From: Rhodocyclaceae bacterium
Lineage (GTDB): Bacteria; Pseudomonadota; Gammaproteobacteria; Burkholderiales; Rhodocyclaceae
Assembly (NCBI GenBank): GCA_028713915.1
Contig: JAQTNK010000006.1
Span: forward strand, 62,001-126,000
Direction of reading: 5' to 3'
Length of the DNA stretch: 64,000 bases
Part shown: piece after piece, positions 37,994-47,832 of the stretch
Numbering within the stretch: the first letter of the stretch is position 1
Layout: every line of letters starts with the position of its first letter
Notes under the pieces: generated by a model
Seen by the model: the letters and a program-made list of their open reading frames with translations, nothing else
Told to the model about the DNA's origin: nothing
Databases searched by the model: none
Position numbers and translations under genes: made by a program

Positions 37994-39072
37994 GATTTGG
38001 CCCTTTCGATGGCGGGGTCGAGCGGCGCGCCGCGCCGGTCGCGGCCGAGGATGCGCGGACGCACGTAGCGGTCGATGACGGGCGTCAGCGCGTTCATCAG
38101 CAGCACGGCGAAGGCCACGCCTTCCGGGTAGCCGCCCCAGGTGCGGATGACGTAGGAAAGGAAGCCGCAGCCGGCGCCGAACGCCAGTTGCCCGACCTTG
38201 GTGTTGGGCGAAGTGACGTAGTCGGTGGCGATGAAAAATGCTCCCAGCATGGCGCCGCCCGAAAGCAGGTGCGTGGCGACGTCGAGGTAGCGCGTCGGAT
38301 CGGCGGCGTGGGCGATGGCGGCGGGAATGGCGATGCCGGCGAGCATGGCCACCGGGATGTGCCAGGTGATGATGCCGGCGAGCAGCATGACGATGCCGCC
38401 GGCGGCGATCAGCAGCGACGCGGTTTCGCCGAGGCTGCCGGCGCGCGCGCCGCTCATGGAAGTGCCGGGCGCGGCGGCGGCGAGCGAGTGGGCGAGGTCG
38501 ATGCCGCGCGACAGTTCGGTCTTGGCGAAGCCCAGCACCGTGGCGCTGGACACGGCATCGAGCTGCGGCACGCCGCCCAGCACGACATGCAGGCCCGCGA
38601 CGAAGCCCGGCGCTGCGGCGGCGGTGATCGGCAGCGGCGCGATCCAGAGCGTCATCTGCACCGGAAATGAAATCAGCAGGAAGACCCGCGCCACCATCGC
38701 CGGGTTGAAGAGATTCTGGCCGAGGCCGCCGAAGACCTGCTTGGCCAGCACCGTGGCGAAGAGCCCGCCCATGACGCCGATCCACCAGGGCGCCCAGGGC
38801 GGCAGCGACAGGGCCAGCAGCCAGCCGGTCAGCAGCGCCGAGCCGTCGAGCAGTTCCGGCACGGCGCGCCGCCCGGCGAGCTTGACGCAGACGCCTTCGC
38901 CGAGCAGGGCCGCGGCGACGGTGACGCACCACAGATCGATGGCCGGCCAGCCGTAGAGCCAGAAGCCGTAGAAGGTGGCCGGGACGAGCGTCGCCGCCAC
39001 GGTCAGCATGATGCGCGAGACGCTGTTCGCGGCCAGCGCGTGCGGCGCGGCGGTAATCAGGGTGCCGTTCAT
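37990..39072 (-). CDS. rnfD: Rnf complex subunit D
   Basis: 360 residues with about ten membrane helices. The flavin-binding region has DAVSSATVLGF, where the threonine is the expected FMN attachment site although the preceding residues differ from the common TGAT form. NLFNPAMVARVFLLISFPVQ and DYVTSPNTKVGQLAFGAGCG are characteristic. The ATG at 39072 overlaps the end of rnfC by four bases. It forms, with RnfA, E and G, the ion-translocating membrane part of the complex. Confidence 0.93.
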   Translation of the reverse strand: MNGTLITAAPHALAANSVSRIMLTVAATLVPATFYGFWLYGWPAIDLWCVTVAAALLGEGVCVKLAGRRAVPELLDGSALLTGWLLALSLPPWAPWWIGVMGGLFATVLAKQVFGGLGQNLFNPAMVARVFLLISFPVQMTLWIAPLPITAAAAPGFVAGLHVVLGGVPQLDAVSSATVLGFAKTELSRGIDLAHSLAAAAPGTSMSGARAGSLGETASLLIAAGGIVMLLAGIITWHIPVAMLAGIAIPAAIAHAADPTRYLDVATHLLSGGAMLGAFFIATDYVTSPNTKVGQLAFGAGCGFLSYVIRTWGGYPEGVAFAVLLMNALTPVIDRYVRPRILGRDRRGAPLDPAIERAKS

Positions 39073-40586
39073 GGCGTCGACTCCGTGGGTATCGGGGTGG
39101 CTTCGGACTGGGCGGCCGCCGCGGCGGCTTTCTGCGCAGCCCGCTCGGCCTTGCGGCGCGCCGCGGCGGCGGCCTTCTCGCGGGCTTCGCGCTGCTGCCG
39201 TTCGGCGCGGGCGGCGGCCAGGCGTTTCGACGCTTCGAGGCGCAGCTTGGTGCGCTCCTGCGCCCAGAGTTCGCCCTTGGCGTGCGTGAAGTACTGCACC
39301 AGCGGAATATGCGAAGGGCATATATAGGCGCAGCAGCCGCAGGAAATGCAGTCCGACAGGCCCAGCGCCGCGGCGCCGGCGAGGTTGTCGGCGCGAACGT
39401 TGGCGGCCATCTCCAGCGGCAGGAGGCCGATGGGGCAGGCGCGCGTGCAGTTGCCGCAGCGGATGCAGGGGCTGGCTGCCGGCGTGGCGATTTCCTCATC
39501 GCTCAAGGCGAGGATGCCGGCCGTGCCCTTGACGATGGGCACCAGGGAATGGGGCAGGACGGCGCCCATCATCGGCCCGCCCATCAGCAGGCGCGCCGGC
39601 TCAGACTTCAGGCCGGCGAAGGCGAGCAGGTCGGAGACCAGCGTGCCGACCGGCGCGAGAATGTTGCCGGGCTGCCAGACGGCGCCGCCGTTGACGGTGA
39701 CGATGCGGCGGATCAGCGGTTCGCCGAGGCGCACGGCGCGATGCACGGCATTGGCGGTGTTGACGTTGTTCACGATGACGCCGACGTCGGCGGCGCGGCA
39801 GTCGGAAGGCACTTCCTTGCCCGTCAGCGTCTGGATCAACTGGCGGTCGGAACCCATCGGGTAGCGCGACGGCACCGGCCGCACCTTGATCTCGGCGAAC
39901 GGCGCTGCCGCCTTCTGCATGGCGGCGATGGCTTCGGGCTTGTTGGTCTCGATGCCGACCAGCGCTTCCCTGGCGCCCATGCAGTGCATCATCAGGCGCA
40001 CGCCGTCGACGACGTCGGCGGCGTGGTCGCGCATGATGCGGTCGTCGCAGGACAGATAAGGCTCGCATTCGCCGCCGTTGACGATCAGCGTCGTCACGTC
40101 GCAGCGCTTGCCCAGCGCGAGTTTCACCGAGGACGGGAAAGTGGCGCCGCCCAGGCCGACCACGCCGGCGGCGGCGACGAGTTCGGTGAGCGCGGCCGGC
40201 GACAAGGCGAAAGGATCGGCGGCAACCTCGGCGTCGGCGGCGCGATCGTCGCCATCGCTGGCGATGGTGATGGCATTGAACGGCAGGCCGGACGGATGCG
40301 GCGCCGTGACCTCGCCGATCGCGGCCACCGTGCCTGAAGTCGGCGCGTGGATGGGGGCGGAGATGCGGCCTTGCGCTTCGGCGATCAATTGTCCCTTCAG
40401 CACTTGCTGCCCCACCAGCACGATGGGGCGCGCGGCGCCGCCCACGTGCTGCTGCAGCGGCAGGTAAAGCTTGGCGGGCAGGGGCAGCACGCGCAGCGGC
40501 GCATCGGCGGCCGGCCGCTTGTGGTCATCCGGGTGGACGCCCCAGCGCGGTCCGCCCCAGCCGAAGATCGTTTCCATCAGGCCCAT
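39069..40586 (-). CDS. rnfC: Rnf complex subunit C
   Basis: 505 residues. The peripheral NADH and FMN-binding subunit: GVVGLGGATFPSSVKL and VNGGECEPYLSCDDR form the Complex I 51-kDa-like nucleotide region, and two [4Fe-4S] motifs are CIRCGNCTRACP and CISCGCCAYICP. The C-terminal 60 residues are a charged alanine-rich helix (AAAARRKAERAAQKAAAAAA) of a kind common in proteobacterial RnfC. The start at 40586 gives the typical ETIFGWGGPRWGVHPD N-terminus. Confidence 0.95.
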   Translation of the reverse strand: MGLMETIFGWGGPRWGVHPDDHKRPAADAPLRVLPLPAKLYLPLQQHVGGAARPIVLVGQQVLKGQLIAEAQGRISAPIHAPTSGTVAAIGEVTAPHPSGLPFNAITIASDGDDRAADAEVAADPFALSPAALTELVAAAGVVGLGGATFPSSVKLALGKRCDVTTLIVNGGECEPYLSCDDRIMRDHAADVVDGVRLMMHCMGAREALVGIETNKPEAIAAMQKAAAPFAEIKVRPVPSRYPMGSDRQLIQTLTGKEVPSDCRAADVGVIVNNVNTANAVHRAVRLGEPLIRRIVTVNGGAVWQPGNILAPVGTLVSDLLAFAGLKSEPARLLMGGPMMGAVLPHSLVPIVKGTAGILALSDEEIATPAASPCIRCGNCTRACPIGLLPLEMAANVRADNLAGAAALGLSDCISCGCCAYICPSHIPLVQYFTHAKGELWAQERTKLRLEASKRLAAARAERQQREAREKAAAAARRKAERAAQKAAAAAAQSEATPIPTESTP

Positions 40587-40596
40587 GGCTTCTTCC

Positions 40597-41124
40597 TTAC
40601 GCGAGGGCCGGCTTGGGCCAGACCCAGTGTTGCAGCGTGACCGGCACCGGCTTCATGGTCACGGCTTCGGTCGGGCAGCGCTCGACGCAGTTGCCGCAGC
40701 CGGTGCAGGCTTCGCGGATGACGCTGTGGATCTGCTTGGCGGCGCCGACGATCGCATCGGTCGGGCAGACCTTGAGGCAGCGGCAGCAGCCGATGCAGAT
40801 TTCCTCGGACACTTGGGCGAGCTTGGGGCCGGCATCGACGACGGCGGTGAGATCGAGCGTGATGCCGAGCTTGGCGGCGAGCGCGGCGGCCAGGGCCTTG
40901 CCGCCGGGCGGGCAGCAGGTCACCGGCGCTGCGCGCGCGGCGATGGCGCGCGCGGCGCCGGCGCAGCCGGGCTGGCCGCACTGGCCGCAATTGGAACCCG
41001 GCATCATGGCCTCGATGTCGCCGATCAGCGGATCGGTGTCGACGGCGAACTTGCGCGCGGCGACGCCGAGCAGAAGACCCAGCACGGCACCGAGAACGCT
41101 CAAGCTGACGATGGCGGCGATCAT
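40597..41124 (-). CDS. rnfB: Rnf complex subunit B
   Basis: 175 residues. One N-terminal membrane helix, then a four-cysteine [4Fe-4S] motif in [18 protein letters not shown] with a later Cys, and two ferredoxin clusters, [12 protein letters not shown] and [12 protein letters not shown]. RnfB is the electron-accepting or donating side that contacts ferredoxin or flavodoxin. The ATG at 41124 overlaps the end of rnfA by four bases. Length and order match rnfB of other diazotrophs. Confidence 0.95.
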   Translation of the reverse strand: MIAAIVSLSVLGAVLGLLLGVAARKFAVDTDPLIGDIEAMMPGSNCGQCGQPGCAGAARAIAARAAPVTCCPPGGKALAAALAAKLGITLDLTAVVDAGPKLAQVSEEICIGCCRCLKVCPTDAIVGAAKQIHSVIREACTGCGNCVERCPTEAVTMKPVPVTLQHWVWPKPALA

Positions 41125-41702
41125 TTGAAGTTCAGTCCCGAAAAGCCCATGAAGGCCAGCGACATCAGGCTGGCGAGGACGAAGGCGATCGGCGCGCCAT
41201 TGAACGCGCCCGGCACGCGCGCCAGGGCGAGGCGTTCGCGCAGGCCGGCGAACATCACCAGCGCCAGCGTGAAGCCGACCGACGAACCGAAGTCGTAGAC
41301 CACCGTGGTGACGAAGCTGTGCTTCTCCTGCACGTTGATCAGCGGCAGGCCGAGCACCGCGCAGTTGGTGGTGATCAGCGGCAGGTAGATGCCGAGCATC
41401 TGGTAGAGGTCGGGCGCCATCTTGCGCACGACGAGTTCGGTGAATTGCACCACCGCCGCGATGACCAGGATGAAGGTCATGATGCGCAGGTAGCCCAGGC
41501 CCAGCGGAAAGAGCAGCCAGTGTTCGAGGATCCAGCTCACGGCGGCCGCCAGGACGATGACGAAGCCGGTCGCCAGTCCCATGCCCAGCGCGCTGTCCAG
41601 GCGCTTGGAGACGCCCATGAAGGGGCACAGGCCGAGAAACTTGACCAGCACCACGTTGTTGACCAGGGCGGTCGAAATCAGCAGGACAAGGTATTCGCTC
41701 AT
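41121..41702 (-). CDS. rnfA: Rnf complex subunit A
   Basis: 193 residues with six membrane helices. [20 protein letters not shown] and [20 protein letters not shown] contain the conserved cysteines paired with RnfE. It is the first gene of the rnfABCDGEH operon. ATG 41702 starts the conserved [16 protein letters not shown]; an upstream in-frame extension is not in the family. A sigma54-like -24 element (TGGCACG) and a NifA site lie upstream, so the operon is probably expressed with the nif genes. Confidence 0.95.
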   Translation of the reverse strand: MSEYLVLLISTALVNNVVLVKFLGLCPFMGVSKRLDSALGMGLATGFVIVLAAAVSWILEHWLLFPLGLGYLRIMTFILVIAAVVQFTELVVRKMAPDLYQMLGIYLPLITTNCAVLGLPLINVQEKHSFVTTVVYDFGSSVGFTLALVMFAGLRERLALARVPGAFNGAPIAFVLASLMSLAFMGFSGLNFK

Positions 41703-41733
41703 GATGGGTTCCGTAAGCCTTTGCCCTGCCTCT

Positions 41734-41749
41734 ATCACGATCCGTGCCA
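41734..41749 (-). promoter_or_regulatory. Probable sigma54 promoter of the rnf operon
   Basis: The minus-strand sequence TGGCACGGATCGTGAT has a perfect -24 element; the -12 dinucleotide is GA rather than GC. It lies about 30 bases before rnfA, and the NifA site is 115 bases further upstream. Confidence 0.5.
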
Positions 41750-41862
41750 AGCGTTCGCCGCTCGAGCCCCGAAAGCGTGCGAAGGCCGACCAACCTGCAC
41801 CGTAACGGGACTTCGCTGCCGTTATGCCGTCTGCCGGATACCCTTGCCGAACGGACGCCGCG

Positions 41863-41878
41863 TGTCGCAATTCCTACA
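41863..41878. promoter_or_regulatory. NifA upstream activator sequence between rnfA and nifL
   Basis: TGT-CGCAATTCCT-ACA is an exact TGT-N10-ACA match in the divergent region. Spacing favours action on rnfA; it is only about 45 bases from the nifL -24 element. Confidence 0.75.
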
Positions 41879-41922
41879 CGCTGCAACAAATGCGACAGGC
41901 CGCGGCGGCATCGGCCGGCCGC

Positions 41923-41938
41923 CGGCATGAAACCTGCA
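41923..41938 (+). promoter_or_regulatory. Probable sigma54 promoter of nifLA
   Basis: CGGCATGAAACCTGCA keeps GG and GC ten bases apart, with TGCA at -12. Transcription would start near 41949, 18 bases before the nifL start. Confidence 0.55.
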
Positions 41939-41966
41939 TTGAGGTGATGGACACCCGGAGAATCAC

Positions 41967-43493
41967 GTGACCACGAGCAAACGCAAACAGGAAACGCAGC
42001 GCCCGTCCGCCATCGCGCCCGCCGTCTTTCAGCAGGCGGTGGAGCAGGCGGACATCGCCATTTCGATTACCGACAGGGATGCCAACATCCTCTACGTGAA
42101 TCCCGCCTTCACGCGCGCCACCGGCTACACGGCCGCGGAAGTGGTTGGCGCCAATCAGTCGCTGATGTCCAACAAGACCACGCCGGCGAACGTCTACCAG
42201 TCGCTGTGGGAGCTGATTTCCTTCGGCCGGCCCTGGAGCGGCCGCCTCGTCAATCGCCGCAAGGACGGCGGCAAGTACTTGGCCGACTTGCTCATCACGC
42301 CTGTCGTCGACGCGGCGGGCAAGATCGTCAATTACCTCGGCATCCACCGCGACGTGACGGAACTCCACCGCCTCGAATGCGAAGTCGGCAACCAGAAGGC
42401 GCTGATCGAATCGGTGGTCGACGCGGCGCCGGTGATCCTCGCGCTGCTCGACGGCGCCGGCCGCGTGGTGCTCGACAACCACGAGTACAAGAAGCTGATG
42501 GGCGACCTGCGCATGGCCGAGCCGGCAAGCCTGATCCTCGACGCGGTGCGCGTCGACCTCGGCCACGGCCTGGAGGCGCCGAAAGACGGCGGCCACGCCT
42601 TCAGCGAGCGCGAGATCCGCATCGAGGCGCCCGGCGCGCCGCGCTGGTTCTCCTGCTCGGGCATGTGGGTGCGGCGCCAGGACGGCAAGGCCGACGCCTT
42701 CTTCGACCGCGACAACGATCTCTTCCTGCTGCTGGTGGCGAAGGAAACGACGAAGACCCGCGCCGAGCAGGAAAAGGCGCGCGTGGCCGCGCTCCAGGCC
42801 ATGATGGCGGAACAGAACCACATCGACGGCTTGCGCGAGACCTTGTCGGCGGCAGTGTTCCAGATCGAGGGGCCGATCAACGTCATGAGTTCGGTGCTGG
42901 CGACCATCGCGCGGCGCGGCAATGGCGATCCGGCCGGCCAGGCCTTGGCCTCCGCGCTCGCCGCCGGCAAGGCCGCACTGGAAAGCCTGCGCGGCGTGAT
43001 TCCCGAGCAGCGGCCGGAATCGCTGACGGCCGTCAATTTGAACGAAGTCATGCGCGATGTGCTCGACCTCACCACCCAGCGCCTGCTGGCGGCGGGCATC
43101 ACCGTGCAGTGGCGGCCGCAAGCGGTGCTGCCGTCGGTGAATGGCCACCCGAACCGGCTGCGCGCCATGTTCAAGGCGCTGCTCGACAACGCCATCGAGG
43201 CGATGAACACCAAGGGCTGGCGGGAGCGCGAGTTGCGCGTCGCCACGCGCAGTATTCCCGGCAGCGTCGAGGTCGTCGTCGAGGACAGCGGCCCGGGCAT
43301 CCCGGCCGACCTTCGCCTCAAGGTGTTCGAGCCTTTCTTTTCGACGCGCAACGCCGGCGGCCACCATCTCGGCACCGGCCTGTCGTCGGCGCAGCAAGTA
43401 GCTGCGGAGCATGACGGCGTCATCGAGATCGACCCCGCGGGCAACGGCGGCTGCCGCGTGCGCGTCGTGCTTCCTGCCAACGGCAGAGGCTGA
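41967..43493 (+). CDS. nifL: Nitrogen fixation negative regulator NifL
   Basis: 508 residues (Azotobacter NifL 519). PAS1, residues about 20-130, begins VEQADIAISITDRDANILYV and should bind FAD to sense redox state; PAS2 is about 145-260. A helical region and a GHKL ATPase domain follow (KALLDNAIEAMNTKG, DSGPGIPAD, LGTGLSSAQQVA). NifL inhibits NifA under oxidised or nitrogen-replete conditions by protein contact. The start is GTG 41967 behind CGGAG; nifA follows after five bases. The GHKL boxes look intact, as in NifL proteins that bind ADP. Confidence 0.93.
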   Translation: MTTSKRKQETQRPSAIAPAVFQQAVEQADIAISITDRDANILYVNPAFTRATGYTAAEVVGANQSLMSNKTTPANVYQSLWELISFGRPWSGRLVNRRKDGGKYLADLLITPVVDAAGKIVNYLGIHRDVTELHRLECEVGNQKALIESVVDAAPVILALLDGAGRVVLDNHEYKKLMGDLRMAEPASLILDAVRVDLGHGLEAPKDGGHAFSEREIRIEAPGAPRWFSCSGMWVRRQDGKADAFFDRDNDLFLLLVAKETTKTRAEQEKARVAALQAMMAEQNHIDGLRETLSAAVFQIEGPINVMSSVLATIARRGNGDPAGQALASALAAGKAALESLRGVIPEQRPESLTAVNLNEVMRDVLDLTTQRLLAAGITVQWRPQAVLPSVNGHPNRLRAMFKALLDNAIEAMNTKGWRERELRVATRSIPGSVEVVVEDSGPGIPADLRLKVFEPFFSTRNAGGHHLGTGLSSAQQVAAEHDGVIEIDPAGNGGCRVRVVLPANGRG

Positions 43494-43498
43494 GTGCG

Positions 43499-45079
<1,581 letters not shown>

Positions 45080-45153
45080 CCGTCGTCCGGCGGCGTTTGC
45101 GGTGCTGGTCATGGTATCGTCGCAAAGACGACAACCTTGACTAGAGTACGTGA

Positions 45154-46401
45154 ATGAAACGGCTGGACGACTTTCGACTCCGCTTCGGCAAGCGGGAAAT
45201 TGTGCCGCTGGTGATCGGCGGCATGGGCGTGGATATTTCCACGGCCGAACTGGCACTGGAGGCGGCGCGGCTGGGCGGCATCGGCCATATTTCGGACGCC
45301 ATGATCAAGACGGTGTCCGACCGTCGCTTCGATACCCAGTACGTCAAGGACAAGCTCAAGCTCTACAAGTACAACGTCGCCAATCCGGACAAGTCGGCCG
45401 TGCAGTTCGATCTCGGCCGTCTCGCCGAGGCCACGCGCATGCACGTCGCCACGACCATGGCGGCCAAGCGCGGCGACGGCCTGATCTTCATCAACTGCAT
45501 GGAAAAGCTGACCATGGGCGCGCCGCGCGAGACCCTGCGCACGCGCCTGACGACGGCGCTCGACGCCGGCATCGACGGCATCACCCTGGCGGCCGGCCTG
45601 CATCTGGGCTCGTTCGCCTTGATCGAGGATCACCCGCGCTTCCGTGACGCCAAGCTCGGCATTATCGTCTCGTCGCTGCGGGCCTTGCAGCTATTCCTGC
45701 GCAAGTCCGCCCGCACCAATCGCCTGCCGGACTTCGTCGTCATCGAAGGCCCGCTCGCCGGCGGCCACCTGGGCTTCGGCCTGGACTGGGCGCAGTACGA
45801 TCTCGCCACCATCGTCGCCGAGATACGGACGTGGCTGGCCGCCGAGAAGCTCGACATCCCGCTGATTCCCGCGGGCGGCATTTTCACCGGCAGCGATGCC
45901 GTCGCCTTCATGGAGGCGGGCGCCGCGGCCGTGCAGGTGGCGACGCGCTTCACCGTCGTGCGCGAATGCGGCCTGCCGGCCAAGGTGCAGCAGGAATACT
46001 TCAAGGCCACCGAGCGGGACATCGAGGTCAATACCATCTCGCCGACCGGTTATCCCATGCGCATGCTGAGGAACAGCCCGGCGATCGGCTCCGGCATCCG
46101 CCCGAACTGCGAAGCCTACGGCTATCTACTCGATGCCAATGGCAACTGCACCTACGTCGCCGCCTACAACCGCGAAGTCGCCGCCCATCCGGGCGTGCGC
46201 AAGGTGGCCGTGCGCGACAAGACCTGCCTGTGCACCCACATGCGCAACTTCGACCTGTGGACCTGCGGCCACCTCACGTACAAGCTCAAGGACACCACCG
46301 TCCGCCATGCCGACGGCAGCTACGAGATCCTCAGCGCTGAGCACGTGTTCCACGACTACCAGTTCAGTACCGACAACAAGATCCAGTTGCCGACCGTCTG
46401 A
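45154..46401 (+). CDS. Nitronate monooxygenase-family flavoprotein
   Basis: 415 residues of the NMO/2-nitropropane dioxygenase family, an FMN TIM barrel. VIGGMGVDISTAELALEAAR is the N-terminal flavin region; VIEGPLAGGHLGFG contains the family histidine, and IPAGGIFTGSDAVAFMEAGA the phosphate-binding loop. The C-terminal 110 residues, with CLCTHMRNFDLWTCGHLTYK, are an extension with several cysteines not typical of characterised NMOs. It follows nifA by 74 bases. Homologues near nif clusters are familiar, but their substrate in nitrogen fixation is unknown. Confidence 0.82.
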   Translation: MKRLDDFRLRFGKREIVPLVIGGMGVDISTAELALEAARLGGIGHISDAMIKTVSDRRFDTQYVKDKLKLYKYNVANPDKSAVQFDLGRLAEATRMHVATTMAAKRGDGLIFINCMEKLTMGAPRETLRTRLTTALDAGIDGITLAAGLHLGSFALIEDHPRFRDAKLGIIVSSLRALQLFLRKSARTNRLPDFVVIEGPLAGGHLGFGLDWAQYDLATIVAEIRTWLAAEKLDIPLIPAGGIFTGSDAVAFMEAGAAAVQVATRFTVVRECGLPAKVQQEYFKATERDIEVNTISPTGYPMRMLRNSPAIGSGIRPNCEAYGYLLDANGNCTYVAAYNREVAAHPGVRKVAVRDKTCLCTHMRNFDLWTCGHLTYKLKDTTVRHADGSYEILSAEHVFHDYQFSTDNKIQLPTV

Positions 46402-46600
46402 GTCGGCCGTGCCGCGGCCGACGTCGGCGGCATCAGCGATCGGCACTTGCTGTCCGACGTCCGGCGGCCAGGCGAGTCTTGCGTCCAGACGCGGCGACCC
46501 GTGCCGGATGGTTCATTGACGGTGAGCCATGGGCTGACTAGGAAGAAAGTTGAGTCAGTTGCGGTGATGCCAGGCACGGAAGATTCGGCGGTGTTCCATC

Positions 46601-47359
46601 ATGTTCGTCAGCAATCCGTTCTCGCTCCTCACGGAATTCCTTTCCCCTGTGGTCATGCAGATCTACGTTGTGCTGATGCTGCTCGCGGTGGCGCTGGGAA
46701 CCTTGTTCGATCTGCGCCACAAGCGCAGCGCGGAGTTCTTCTTTTGGCGCCGGAAGCAAGCGGAAGCCGCGGCGCAAAGGCGGCTGGGCGCGGCTGAGAT
46801 TGCGTCGCTGGCGCTCAGAACCGTGGCCATCGAGGTCGCGACTTCCGGCGAGTTCTGCCAATGGCCGCGACGCCTCTCGCATCTGCTGATGTCCTACGGT
46901 TTCGCCATCTATCTCGTCACCACCCTGGCGATGGTGTTTATCTATCCGACGGCGGTGCAGACGCCGATCGCGCTGACGGCCTTGTGGAACGTCGGCGCGC
47001 TGATGGTGCTCATCGGCGGTTCCTGGTTCTTCTTCCGCCTCAGGGTGAATGTCGTCCATGACGGTCATTCGATTTTTCATCTGATGCGTGCCGACCTGTT
47101 CATCGCCACGCTGCTGGCGAGCATGGCGTGCGGACTGCTGTGGCATTTCGCGCAGGCGCTGCAAAGCGGCGCCGCCGCGAGCCTGGCGCTGTTCGCCCTC
47201 TACATCTTCTTCTCGACCCTGCTCTTTGTCTCGGTGCCCTGGTCCAAGTTCGCCCACATGTTCTACAAGCCCATGGCGGCCTTCCAGAAGCGGCTGGAGG
47301 AGGCAAACGGCGCCTCCGACCTGCCAAGGCCGGCCGGCGGCAGCAACATCAGGAACTGA
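46601..47359 (+). CDS. aprM: AprM-like membrane protein of the APS reductase complex
   Basis: 252 residues with about five membrane helices (for example VVMQIYVVLMLLAVALGTLF, SYGFAIYLVTTLAMVFIYPT, LLFVSVPWSKFAHMFYKPMA). The position directly before aprB and aprA, with six bases between, matches the aprMBA order of chemotrophic sulfur oxidisers, where AprM is proposed to anchor the reductase and pass electrons to the quinone pool. The ATG at 46601 has no strong ribosome site. TTGACG and TAGGAA, 17 bases apart at 46516-46544, are a weak promoter candidate. Confidence 0.85.
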   Translation: MFVSNPFSLLTEFLSPVVMQIYVVLMLLAVALGTLFDLRHKRSAEFFFWRRKQAEAAAQRRLGAAEIASLALRTVAIEVATSGEFCQWPRRLSHLLMSYGFAIYLVTTLAMVFIYPTAVQTPIALTALWNVGALMVLIGGSWFFFRLRVNVVHDGHSIFHLMRADLFIATLLASMACGLLWHFAQALQSGAAASLALFALYIFFSTLLFVSVPWSKFAHMFYKPMAAFQKRLEEANGASDLPRPAGGSNIRN

Positions 47360-47365
47360 TCGGCC

Positions 47366-47812
47366 ATGCCCACCTTCACCGACATGACGAAATGCGACGG
47401 TTGCGGCGAGTGCGTGGACATCTGTCCGTCCGACATCATGCACATCGACCCGATCTACCGGCGCTCCTACAACATCGAACCGAACTTCTGCTGGGAGTGC
47501 TACTCGTGCGTGAAGGCCTGCCCGCAGCACGCGATCGACGTCCGCGGCTATGCCGACTTCGCGCCGCTGGGCCACAAGGTGCGAGTCCTCAGGGAAAAGG
47601 AAAAAGGCAGCATTTCCTGGAAGATCCGCTACCGCGACGGACGGGTGAAGGAGTTCACCTTCCCGATCAGGACCACGCCGTGGGGTTCCATCAGGCCGCC
47701 GTGCGATTACGAGGCGCCCGACGCCGGCGCACTGAACTCGCCGCTGCTCGCGCATGAGCCGGCGGCACTCAAGGTGGAGGCGCTGCCGACGCTGCCTCCG
47801 GTCGCAATATAA
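47366..47812 (+). CDS. aprB: Adenylylsulfate reductase beta subunit
   Basis: 148 residues. Two [4Fe-4S] clusters are ligated by CDGCGECVDICPSDIMHID and CWECYSCVKACPQHAI. The remainder, SWKIRYRDGRVKEFTFPIRT, forms the beta-sheet and tail that wrap the alpha subunit. AprB moves electrons between the AprA flavin and the membrane partner. It lies between aprM and aprA, with ATG at 47366 and a 20-base gap to aprA. Confidence 0.96.
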   Translation: MPTFTDMTKCDGCGECVDICPSDIMHIDPIYRRSYNIEPNFCWECYSCVKACPQHAIDVRGYADFAPLGHKVRVLREKEKGSISWKIRYRDGRVKEFTFPIRTTPWGSIRPPCDYEAPDAGALNSPLLAHEPAALKVEALPTLPPVAI

Positions 47813-47832
47813 GCAGCGACGGAGGTGATGCC

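Noticed and set aside
37994-39499. Upstream extension of the rnfG frame
   Set aside because: It runs through rnfD and rnfC in another frame and is arginine-rich; RnfG has a good start at 37993.
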